Made by a program: the position numbers and the translations under genes. Below the pieces are notes generated by a model. That model had not been told where the DNA came from. It ran no database searches and worked only from the letters and a program-made list of their open reading frames with translations. Shown here piece after piece: positions 24,001-31,089 of a DNA stretch of 64,000 bases. Numbering within the stretch: the first letter of the stretch is position 1; each line of letters starts with the position of its first letter. The DNA comes from Sthenelais limicola (taxonomy: Eukaryota > Annelida > Polychaeta > Phyllodocida > Sigalionidae), in assembly GCA_942159475.1 (NCBI GenBank), contig OW804094.1:17940067-18004066 (forward strand), read 5' to 3'.

Positions 24001-26430
24001 TATACGCCTTTTTGAGTCTGATCCTAAAGTTTGTTTGTTGTCAGATGTTCTTGAATATGATTTGAAACCACCAGACAGATATAGAAGGAGTGCATTTACT
24101 CACTCGTCTGGATTATAACATCACTGTACCGACGCCTGTCTCCGTAATTCGAATTACATGGATACAAGATGGCAGAAGGGGGAGTTCAGCTCCTCTGTGC
24201 TTTCTTCCAATTATAGTTAAATGAATGTTTTAATTAATATAAAATTTTAATTGACAGATTGCAGTGATGTTTACCAATGGTTTGGTATGCATTATTAGAG
24301 CACAAAACTTATTGTAGTATGCATGACCAAAATCGGTAGTACCACTGTAATTCGGTTTTGGTACCACTGTAATTCTAACAGACTTTCTGGCAAGTACCAC
24401 TGTAATTGACCAAATTGATCAGTTGGTTCCAACCTTTAATGCTGGGGTCTGCTATTCTCCAAACAATACTTTGATATAAAGTTTCACTACAAGTGGTCCA
24501 GGCAATTAAATTTACATTCTGTTGTTTTATTTTTCAGCTTATATAGACGTTATGAAAGAGTACAGCTTTAGTCTAGTCACCACTTTACCTCCTATGGTAA
24601 GTAAATTTACTATTTATTCAATGCCATACCGAGAAATCAAGTCCATCTATTTTTGCATTAACCGCATTGAGTTCTATTCACGTTTTAAATATTTAAATAA
24701 TGTACATGTTATATAATGATAGCAGAACGTTATTCCACGTACATTTTATCTTAGTTAAAAACTCACATACAAATTGATTATTTTTTCTGAAAAAAAGTTT
24801 CTTAACCCCGACGATTTATATTTTCTGTTTTAGGATGAAACGGAAAGTAAGTTCCCGGTGGTAACGCGGGTATTTACAAGGGGTTCCGTGCAAAAGTCTA
24901 GCGCTGATGTATCATCCATGGAAATGTATTCTGTGAGTATGCTTTGATCTTATTAGTCTAGAAAAACGCTTGCATAGCATTCAATGTAACCTACACCTAT
25001 GTATATGGGTAAGATTTTCAGAAAATGTACAATTGGCAGCTGGACACATTTATAAATTTCTGCTAAATCAGGCTCCAAATTGGTTACTACTAGGTAAATT
25101 CGAGTATATTCGGCATTGCAATTATTCTAGCAATCTCTTTGGTTAGGTTGAACTGTATTTTGAACTGTATTTTCGTCTGAAATTTGGGTTATTTGAGAAG
25201 ATGGGCGCAGTTGAATTGTACATTTTCGGAAAATCTGACCCATATGTGATGTGTTTCAGGGAAATGAGTCGTAAGTAATTACCAGTAAAGTACCTAAATA
25301 TACTCCATATGAAGGCCTTGAAAACGCAATGATATATTTAATACAATGTCCCGAAATTTGGTACATGGATTTATATGTCTATAAGTGCTAAACCCTCTAA
25401 TAATCAGAACATTCCTACTAAGAAAACATGTAAATAAATCACTTTGAAAAATATCAATTTAGCGACTTATGACTCATTTTCCTGAAACACATCACAAATG
25501 TGATGCGTTCAGGGAAATGAGTCACAAGTTGCACAAAATGGATTTTGAGATATCATCATATTTGAAAAGATGAGATCAAGCGGATTCCAATGATATAAAC
25601 AGTCAACATCTTAAAGTATTTCTATATTTTAAGTTTGATATTTTTATTTTGGGAAAAGAAGTTTGCAATACGTCTGAGTTTACATTAACTAGCAAAGTAG
25701 TTAAATATAAACATACTAAATATAAGATGATCTTAGAAATATTCATCCTACGAAAAACCTTAAGTTTGGAATATTTCTAGGTGGGAAATTACCAGTAAAG
25801 TAACTAAATATACTCCATACAAACCCTTCAAAACGTGAGGATATATTTAGTACAATGTCCTGATATTCAGTACATAGATTTATATGACTGAAGGTGCTAA
25901 ACCCTCCAAAAACCAGAACATTTAATTTGAAAAAGAGGATCTTGTGAATAAAACACTTAGACAATATCAATTTTGCAACTTGTGGCTCATTTTCCTGTAA
26001 ATACTAGGTGTATCTGAGTATATTCTGTATTGTATTCATTCAATTAATCTGTCTGGTTGTGTTGACCTGTATTATGAACCTGATTTTCTATCTTGAATTT
26101 GGGTTATTTGAGAGGATTGATGAAGGCCAATTGTACACTTTCTGGCGACTTGACCCATATTATTGTTTTTTGTTTCAGGCATCTTGCATAGACACAGAAT
26201 TATTCAGCTTCGCCAGGTTACTGAAAAAATCCGTCACAAGTGTTCTCAATCCTCAACAGACCCAACAGGCCCAACAGGCCCAACAGGCCCAACAGGCCCA
26301 ACAGGCCCAACAGGCCCAACAGGCCCAGCAGGCCCAACAGGCCCAACAGGCCCAACAGGCCCAACAGGCCCAGCAGACACAACAGATACAAAAGCTACAT
26401 CAGGCCCTACAGGCACAACTCAAGTTATAG
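6060..26430 (+). CDS. HIT/GalT-like protein, eight exons seen, 5' end missing
   Basis: Exons are 6060-6116, 7889-8056, 19675-19805, 21656-21810, 23325-23409, 24538-24596, 24834-24932 and 26179-26430. All introns are GT-AG and every phase matches, giving about 334 residues. The first exon seen has a CDFC cysteine pair, the second [10 protein letters not shown], the third [11 protein letters not shown], and the fourth begins GHQHHWYQ. Paired cysteines plus an HxHxH-type histidine cluster suggest the HIT/galactose-1-phosphate-uridylyltransferase-like superfamily, whose members bind zinc and act on nucleotide phosphates. That assignment is by motif only; substrate and location are unknown. The last exon ends in a QQA repeat tract, then [15 protein letters not shown] and a stop. 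The first exon seen begins in mid-codon, so the start lies upstream, possibly outside the window. The intron at 8057-19674 holds a whole transposon. Confidence 0.75.
6319..6553 (+). mobile_element. MITE family 1 copy with ATAT target duplication
   Basis: Full-length copy in an intron of the HIT/GalT-like gene. ATAT flanks it at 6315-6318 and 6554-6557. Confidence 0.9.
6719..6945 (+). mobile_element. MITE family 1 copy with ACTT target duplication
   Basis: Full-length copy flanked by ACTT at 6715-6718 and 6946-6949. This non-palindromic duplication helps fix the target-site length at 4 bp. From here to 7593 the intron is AT-rich, with no exon seen. Confidence 0.9.
7594..7828 (-). mobile_element. 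MITE family 1 copy
   Basis: Begins GGGTGAAATCGCCAGAAAATG and ends near GGCGATCTGACCC. It lies 60 bp upstream of the exon at 7889. Confidence 0.85.
8187..8353. mobile_element. Small foldback element
   Basis: Left ATAGAACCTGATGAGAATG pairs with a right end in AATTAGGTTCTAT, and GGGACACA pairs imperfectly with TGTCCTGA further in. The centre is also self-complementary (GGTTTTTTTTC with GAAAAAAAACC). A diverged copy lies at 61007-61130. Confidence 0.7.
8477..8501 (+). repeat. Harbinger left TIR
   Basis: This 25-bp end starts AGCCGTGAATACACAG. It pairs with 18573-18597, differing at positions 5 and 6. Confidence 0.9.
8502..8700. promoter_or_regulatory. Harbinger left subterminal repeat zone
   Basis: Short motifs of the form GCGATTT, ATCTGCGA and CAAATCG recur in both orientations between the TIR and the transposase start. 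They match the zone at 18160-18570. By analogy with other Harbingers they are candidate binding sites for the MADF/Myb-like protein; this role is inferred. Confidence 0.6.
8779..12852 (+). CDS. HARBI1-type DDE transposase (PIF/Harbinger)
   Basis: Four exons, 8779-8970, 11328-11493, 11697-11812 and 12028-12852, join in frame to 432 residues, a normal length for the family. It should cut and rejoin DNA at the element's TIRs in the nucleus. The DDE-type core is in the last exon: D187 in [16 protein letters not shown]237 in GSACDAGVW and E316 in [11 protein letters not shown], my likely catalytic triad. GDDAFPL and IFNYRLSR are further family blocks. The N-terminus carries [16 protein letters not shown], matching the family's usual tryptophan/arginine stretch. 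The start is chosen at CAAAATGGCGG, about 300 bp inside the left TIR. No stop or frameshift breaks the frame, so the protein could be active. Donors are GTAAGT, GTCAGT and GTAATA; acceptors end in AG. Confidence 0.93.
8971..10040. other. First part of transposase intron 1
   Basis: AT-rich, with no convincing exon. On the minus strand an acceptor-like TTTGCAG sits at about 9963 and could give an optional third exon of the nested gene. Used directly it yields a stop after two codons; using a slightly later AG gives a short basic tail. Confidence 0.5.
10042..10063 (-). terminator. Two polyadenylation signals for the nested gene
   Basis: Minus-strand AATAAA occurs at 10058-10063 and at 10042-10047, 80-100 bp past the stop codon at 10141. 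Confidence 0.5.
10141..11001 (-). CDS. Unrecognised nested gene of the Harbinger element, two exons
   Basis: Exon 1 (11001-10763) and exon 2 (10423-10141) join in phase across a GTAAGT donor and a TTTACAG acceptor to give up to 173 residues. The first 40 are basic, then hydrophobic ([18 protein letters not shown]). A TATA-like box near 11015-11021 would place the transcript start at or after this first ATG, so the true start may be M41 (133 aa) or the ATG at the head of exon 2 (93 aa). Exon 2 looks strand-rich ([38 protein letters not shown]). I recognise no family. A GTAAGT just before the stop could splice to a further exon. It is antisense within transposase intron 1 and lies wholly inside the transposon. 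Confidence 0.6.
11015..11021 (-). promoter_or_regulatory. TATA-like box of the nested minus-strand gene
   Basis: The minus strand reads TATATAG in an otherwise GC-rich stretch (10920-11015) just upstream of the nested gene's first ATG. The position is suggestive, not proven. Confidence 0.35.
12853..13440. other. Transposase 3' flank with polyadenylation signals
   Basis: No gene. AATAAA at 13275-13280 and 13288-13293 are the nearest plus-strand signals after the transposase stop. Confidence 0.5.
13440..14540. repeat. 356-bp tandem repeat between the convergent transposon genes
   Basis: The mark GTGTGACTG[A/C]TTTATAAGC has its ACTG at 13581, 13937 and 14293, exactly 356 bp apart each time. 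About 2.7 units are present, carrying TTTTATCGAGAGA, ATGTAGCGCCG and TACAAGATGGACA blocks in the same order. The array fills the gap between the transposase and MADF gene 3' ends. Confidence 0.88.
14601..18092 (-). CDS. MADF/Myb-like DNA-binding protein of the Harbinger element
   Basis: Seven exons in transcript order, 18092-18057, 17551-17486, 17283-17206, 16992-16927, 16577-16112, 15846-15644 and 15395-14601, join in frame to 569 residues. It starts [12 protein letters not shown], then a basic nuclear-localisation-like stretch ([14 protein letters not shown]), acidic linkers, and a MADF-type domain at about 190-290: [36 protein letters not shown], then [20 protein letters not shown] long Ser/Asn/Thr/Lys-rich tract follows ([13 protein letters not shown] type) and a conserved-looking C-terminus ([20 protein letters not shown]). 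Harbinger elements normally carry such a protein to bind element ends and bring in the transposase; that role here is inferred. All donors begin GT and all acceptors end AG. It converges on the transposase. Confidence 0.88.
18160..18572. promoter_or_regulatory. Harbinger right subterminal repeat zone
   Basis: Many copies of a CTGCGA...AATCG motif occur in both orientations. An exact 18-bp inverted pair (CTGCGATTTGTCGTAGAC, 18239-18256 and 18269-18286) leaves a 12-bp loop. An internal copy of the TIR core GAATACACAGTCACGAT lies at 18498-18514, opposite in direction to the terminal one. The zone also forms the upstream region of the MADF gene. Confidence 0.75.
18573..18597 (-). repeat. Harbinger right TIR
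   Basis: Read inward it is AGCCCCGAATACACAGTCAC followed by GATTT; TTA follows outside at 18598-18600. Confidence 0.9.
19018..19400. mobile_element. MITE family 2 copy, left end diverged
   Basis: Family blocks GAGTCACAAGTC and ATTTTTCCGACTCATTTTCC are present, and the right end closes ...CCTGTAACACATCACAT. A family 1 copy follows directly. Confidence 0.65.
19406..19629 (+). mobile_element. MITE family 1 copy with TAAT target duplication
   Basis: GGGTCAGGTCACCAGACAATG to TTCCACCC, flanked by TAAT at 19402-19405 and 19630-19633. It ends only 45 bp before the exon at 19675, so it may form part of that exon's polypyrimidine and branch-point neighbourhood. Confidence 0.85.
19850..20275. mobile_element. 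MITE family 2 copy
   Basis: Starts TGTGATCCGTTTTAGGAAAATGAGTCA and ends CTCATTTTTCTGAAACACATCACA. It has the usual central blocks AAGGTGATTCCAATG and ACTTGTGACTCA. A second start (AGTTTCAGGAAAATGAGTCG) follows at once. Confidence 0.8.
20325..21320. mobile_element. Foldback element of about 1 kb
   Basis: Left TAGGGTGATTTAGCAACC...CAACACTAACGCTAACG faces right ...GCGTTTGCGTTAGTGTTGTGC...GTGCTAAATGTCCCTA. Internal CACTAAGAGGTGG occurs near both arms. The interior has a poly-C/poly-A stretch near 20990-21018 and no gene. Confidence 0.6.
21827..22056 (+). mobile_element. MITE family 1 copy 16 bp after a splice donor
   Basis: GGGTCAGATTTTCAGAAAATG begins 16 bp inside the intron that starts at 21811. 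The right end runs into family 2 sequence at about 22060 (GTGTCACAGGAAAATGAGTCA), which continues to about 22245. Confidence 0.85.
23046..23283 (+). mobile_element. MITE family 1 copy
   Basis: Starts GGGTATAAGATCTTCAGAAAATG and ends GGCGATTTCACCC, 41 bp before the exon at 23325. Confidence 0.85.
23490..23724 (+). mobile_element. MITE family 1 copy
   Basis: Near-consensus copy with both full TIRs (GGGTCAGATTTTCAGAAAATG and its complement). Confidence 0.9.
23786..23999 (+). mobile_element. MITE family 1 copy with ATAT target duplication
   Basis: A somewhat shortened copy flanked by ATAT at 23782-23785 and 24000-24003. Confidence 0.85.
25007..25241 (+). mobile_element. MITE family 1 copy with ATAT target duplication
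   Basis: GGGTAAGATTTTCAGAAAATG to CGGAAAATCTGACCC; ATAT at 25003-25006 and 25242-25245. Confidence 0.88.
25247..25996. mobile_element. Two abutting MITE family 2 copies
   Basis: The first runs from TGTGATGTGTTTCAGGGAAATG to CTGAAACACATCACA (about 25247-25496) and is internally deleted. The second starts TGTGATGCGTTCAGGGAAATG at about 25499 and ends near CTCATTTTCCTG at 25996, where a truncated family 1 copy (about 25997-26156) joins it. Confidence 0.8.
26255..26372 (+). repeat. 9-bp tandem repeat in the last HIT/GalT-like exon
   Basis: About thirteen near-identical CAACAGGCC units. The spliced frame reads (Gln-Gln-Ala)n. The overlapping +1 frame would read (Gly-Pro-Thr)n, collagen-like, but lacks a matching upstream exon phase. 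The flanks [13 protein letters not shown] and [12 protein letters not shown] are ordinary sequence. Confidence 0.92.
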
Positions 26431-26483
26431 AATAATTGAGTGAACCCTCATCCTCTGATCTGCCTGTATAAACTAATGTCCAC

Positions 26484-27112
26484 AGGCTAAAGATACGTGA
26501 TTGTTGGTTCCCATAAGATGGGCATAAGACCCAGTTTAAAGCAGTGAAATTCTAATACTATTTATGGTCAGGGCCTGTCAACCTTTTGCTCCGCTGGTCG
26601 GTCCTTGCAATGACCCAAGTATACATGGAGCTGTTTTTTCTATATCAAGATAAAAAGACATGGGTTTTGGAAAATAGAGAAAGGGACGGGTGGGGTGTTG
26701 TGTATGACTAAAACAGCTGCATTTGCATTTGCATGTCCACCACAACTCGAGCAACTCAAGCAACTCGTGGGGCAAAAGGTTGACAGGACATTACCAGAAA
26801 TAGCAACAAAAGTTCCAACACATTTTCCCTCTCTTATGCAGGAACTCCACTATGGAAAAAACGGCAAAAAACGGCTGCGACGAATTTTTTGCGACGAAAT
26901 ATCTAATCAAGTTAGATATTTTGCAATTGTTGGCAACAAATAAATGTGTTGCCGACAACCTATTTTACCCCTCTTCCACTAGTGATTTTTGAATTTTAGT
27001 TTTTTAGTGAATTTTTAGTCATGTCGGCGACGAATTTTGCCCGTCGGCGCCGTTTTTTACCTATAGTGGAGTCGCCCTATTATGGGAACCAAAAATCACG
27101 TATCTTTAGCCT
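26484..27112. mobile_element. 629-bp TIR element downstream of the HIT/GalT-like stop
   Basis: Left AGGCTAAAGATACGTGATT...TTGGTTCCCATAA is complementary to right TTATGGGAACCAA...AATCACGTATCTTTAGCCT. A second TIR element is nested inside at 26841-27076. AATAAA at 26939-26944 is the nearest clear polyadenylation signal for the HIT/GalT-like gene and would come from the nested element. Confidence 0.8.
26841..27076. mobile_element. Nested 236-bp TIR element
   Basis: Left GGAACTCCACTATGGAAAAAACGGC faces right GCCGTTTTTTACCTATAGTGGAGTCGCC. The inner GCGACGAATTTT and GGCGACGAATTTT blocks do not pair simply. Confidence 0.75.
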
Positions 27113-27324
27113 ACGGGAAAGAGTATAGTGAGGAAAGAGGATTACCTACTGATATTTTTTATGTTTTGTTTTCATTTGATGTGTAACATTGTTTAAAACA
27201 TGAAATAGTACTGATCTTTTCGCTTTTACACGAAAATGAATTCTGGGTGTTCCCATGATTTTAAAAATCGGTGATTCAATGGTTTAGCTATAATGGCCAA
27301 AACCAGACTAAATGTCAGCTCTTG

Positions 27325-28256
27325 TAGGAAAATGAGTCACAAGTCGCAAAATTTGATTTTGAGATTCCAATGATAGTAAACAGTAGGACAGGATAAAATG
27401 TATTTCTATATTTTAAGTTTGATATTTATTTTGTTTTTACAAATGACTTTATTTACTGAAACCTGCCATCTGGGCTTTTATGATTCTAAAAACATTTGAA
27501 AAATATCGTAAAGGAAGCAAATAAGATCAGTTTTTCAGCAACTCAATGTTTTCTGTTATACCTTCGGCTACACGTAGTTCGATATTTTTATGTTTGAAAA
27601 CAAGTTTGCAATATTTCTGGGTAGGCAATTACCAGTAAAGTAATTGAATGTACTCCATATAATGACCTTTAAAACGCAATGATATATTCAATACACTATC
27701 CCAAAATTTGGTACATGAACTCATATGACTTACGGCGCAAAGCACCCTAATAATCAGAACATTCCTACTAAGAGAACTTGAAAATAAATCCCTCTGAAAA
27801 ACATCAATTTTACGACTTGTGACTCATTTTCCTGTAACATATGTAATGTGTTTCAGAAACATGAGTCCCAAGTCGCAAAAAATTGATTTTGAGATATCAT
27901 TATATCTGAATAGATGAGATCAACCCAATTCCAATGATAGTAAACAGTCTAATAATCTAATAAGTATTTCTAGATTTGAATTTTGGTATTTGAATTTTTG
28001 AAAAAAAAAACCAGTTTCCAATATTTCTTGGGGTCAATAAACAGTAAAGTAACTAAATGTAGCCCATATGAGGACCTTTAAAACGAAGGAATATATTACA
28101 TAGATTGTCCTGAAAGTTGATACATCGATTGGTATAGCTATGAGTGATAAACTCTTCAAAAATCAGAACATTCCAATAATGTGATCTTGTAAAAAAAACA
28201 CTTTGAAAAATATCCATTTTGCGACTCATGACTCATTTTCCTGTAACATATCACAG
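27325..28256. mobile_element. Two MITE family 2 copies in tandem
   Basis: The first spans about 27325-27840 (starts TGTAGGAAAATGAGTCACAAG, ends TGACTCATTTTCCTGTAACA) and has an insertion around 27440-27590. The second, 27844-28254, starts TGTGTTTCAGAAACATGAGTC and ends CCTGTAACATATCACA. Confidence 0.75.
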
Positions 28257-29640
28257 ATGGGAACACAGTGGTTAATGGGATACATTATCTCCTGTATTGT
28301 TACGTTTTTCCTTTTCCATTGTATTGTATATTGTTTATTTCCGAAAACAGTACATGACAAAAATATAAGATAATGTACATCGGAAATGGGTCTGTCTTCT
28401 TCTATAGCAGCCATAGCCCTTCCAGAGGGTCCCTTATACTAGACTTTAAGTTACAATTTACGGTATAATATAGAGGTATAAAGTGACTAGTTACCTACAC
28501 TACTGCAATGGGATGCACTAGCTATATCTTTATCAAGGTGTGACCCATGGTATTGGGTTCCCTTGTTATGTGTATAATTTTGTGGACGTCGTCCTTTTGT
28601 TATATTTGGGTTAATTTAAGTGTGATGGATAAAATGAGGGAAAATGGGTTGTGTGCTTGTACAGGTAGTGTATCCCATTTTCAAAATCAGCTAGGTCCTG
28701 GCATTCTTGTGGACACTGCGTTGACTGCTGCGCCCTTGTTCCATGAGTCAGTGGGCTTCGTCTTCCTGGGCCTCATTCCACAGGTGGTCAAGAGAATTAG
28801 TCGAATATGCCATAATAAAAGTACAAAATCAAGTCAATCTGGTCTTGGTATTACTTTCTAATCTCAGTTATACATGATGTTCGAGAGATATTCAGCGCTT
28901 CTTAATTTTCATGAGGAATGGAGTCAAAGAGGACTTTACAGCTTGGGTCTCAGTTTATTGTGTGGAATCATCAATCAACACAAGAAAAGCGAATCGCCAT
29001 TGTCATTCGTACTTCGCCATATTATATTACTTTTAATAAAACACTACCAGACGATTCGTCAACATGAGCGAATCGCCAGACGATTTACCTGTTTTAACCA
29101 AAAATAGTAATATATACTGGGGAGAACATACCCCTGTAGTTTATACCATAACAGTATAATTATATACTTGACAAAATAAAAGTTTATTATTAATAGTGCA
29201 AATGGCTGTGAAAAATGAATTGTTAATGTAGACCAAGAATGTCTTTAATGTTTATTGGGTTTAATGTGTAAAACTTACTTGTATAGGAAACGGGATGTTG
29301 ATGAAAAACAACACATGTTGAGATTGAAAATGTAGTGCGGGGTAATACGAAATAGTCAATCAAGCAATCTTTTCATTTCATTTCATGCAGTGTAGCCCCA
29401 ACAATTCCCTTTATTGTAGGCGTGTTGCATCACAAGATATTCTTCCAATGAATTTTCCTACATGTTGTCAGGTCTAGGTGTTAATTGGTTATACAATATC
29501 AGGTAATGATTATGAATCATGAATTATGAATTATAAAGTGTTAATTAGGTGTTAATTATAAACGATAGCTTGGGTAACACTAGGTAATGTTATTTTTGCC
29601 CTGTACGTAATGACACGTCACTTTAACAGGTTTAATTGTA
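28257..29640. other. Intergenic, no gene supported
   Basis: AT-rich. A 315-bp open frame at 28547-28861 has no recognisable domain, and its 5' part (about 28595-28715) is a repeat found again at 30487-30602, so I do not call it a gene. Confidence 0.5.
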
Positions 29641-29645
29641 TACAT

Positions 29646-29880
29646 GGGTCAGATTTTCAGAAAATGCACAATCTACACTTCTACACATCTATCAAATTCT
29701 GCTAAATTAGAGTAAAAAGTGAAAAATACTAGGTATATCTGAGTGTATTCTGTATTGTATTCATTCAATAAATCTGTTTGGTTGCGTTGAACTGTATTTT
29801 GAACCTGATTTTCGTCTTTAATTTGGGTTATTTGAGAGGATTGTTGAAGGCAAATTGTACACTTTCTGGCGATTTGACCC
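29646..29880 (+). mobile_element. MITE family 1 copy with ACAT target duplication
   Basis: Full copy flanked by ACAT at 29642-29645 and 29881-29884. Confidence 0.9.
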
Positions 29881-30429
29881 ACATGTAATTAAGGGAGCCA
29901 CTCAGCTCAGATAAGGGTCAATAAAGAATACAAACAGGACGAATGACTCTTTCATCATTTCTACATTTCGGACATTCACACAGACATTTCAGACAATAGA
30001 CACTAGGGAGACCACCGCTAGTAGATTCATATAGGAATGACCATGCCTATATTGTAGTTCAACTAGGAGCCGCATAGGGCCTTTTTTCGGACGCACCCCT
30101 ATATCTTTAATACATATTCCAAGCATAACAAAAGGACGGACATTAGATATACATTTTCAGATATAAACATACCTACTATATAATTACTAACTCAAAGATA
30201 AACACATTAAAATCCCCATACCGTCAGGCAATACCAAAGAAATGAACTGAAATGAGTAAAAATAACGACTTCTTCATCTTAATTTTAGGACTATTTCATC
30301 TAAATTTTGAATGATGTTCCATGTTCATGGAGCCACCTTGTGGCAGATAAATTGTATGGCGAATCGCGTATAGCTATAACTTATATGGGTAATGTATCAA
30401 TCTCTCCTACGTATATAGGTAATGGATGG

Positions 30430-30718
30430 TTCTAGGACAAAACCCCGCCAGCCAAAACCCCCCTAGCCATAACCCCGCCGTCAGAATTATATTTGGGTTA
30501 ATTTAAGTTTGATGGATAAAATGAGGGAAAATGGGTTGTGTGCTTGTACAGCTAGTGTATCCCATTTTCAAAATCGACTAGGTCCTGGCATTCTTGTGAA
30601 CACGGGGTTCTGACTGGCAGGGTTCTGGCGGGCGGGGTATTGACATGGGGGGATATTGGCAGGGGGGTTTTGGCTTGGGGGGGTTATGGCTGGGGGGGGG
30701 GGTTTCACTGGCGAGATT
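30430..30718. repeat. G/C-run foldback with a 118-bp duplicated core
   Basis: The left arm is rich in AACCCC runs (CCAGCCAAAACCCCCCTAGCC, CATAACCCCGCC). The right arm carries GGGG runs (GGCGGGCGGGG, TTTTGGCTTGGGGGGGTTATGGC). Between them lies a 118-bp segment about 93% identical to 28595-28715. The right arm has several G4-type tracts. Confidence 0.75.
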
Positions 30719-31039
30719 ATGTCCGTACACCTTAATGGATACATGAATTTGTTTCTCCATACATATGTGAGCTATGTAAACACAAACATATATTTAGCTT
30801 TATATTGGTGCGCACCAGAAAACATCTTTGAATATGTTTTTTAGCAAAAACGCTAATGAATATAGTAAAAAGGATTTTAATGTATCCACCATGTCTTTAG
30901 AAGTCCTTATGTATAGAAATGTTTATTTTTTATATAAAATCTTCTTATGGTGGCCTATGCCTTAATCAAATAACTTAACGCCTTTGCCATATGCAATCAG
31001 GCAACTTCTGAGAATACCAATGCTTGTCGCTGAAATGTA

Positions 31040-31087
31040 TTTCTGTTGTCCTGAATAAATATAATTTAAAATCAAATCAAATCAAAT
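31040..31087 (+). mobile_element. 3' end of a non-LTR retroposon
   Basis: GTCCTGAATAAATATAATTT is followed by an AAATC microsatellite tail. The complementary orientation of the same tail appears at about 54172-54215, 56680-56720 and 59450-59490 (GATTTGATTTG...TTTTATTCAGG). The body upstream is too decayed to delimit. Confidence 0.5.
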
Positions 31088-31089
31088 AT

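Noticed and set aside
24044..24118. Possible extra exon after TTGTTGTCAG, reading [16 protein letters not shown]
   Set aside because: It runs into a stop with no good donor, and skipping it joins the exons at 23409 and 24538 in perfect phase.
26163..26435. Collagen-like (Gly-Pro-Thr)n reading frame
   Set aside because: The phase of the upstream exon and the 26179 acceptor put the QQA frame in the protein; kept only as an alternative in the findings.
28547..28861. 104-residue frame with hydrophobic stretches
   Set aside because: Its start overlaps a dispersed repeat (also at 30487-30602) and there is no domain or splice context.
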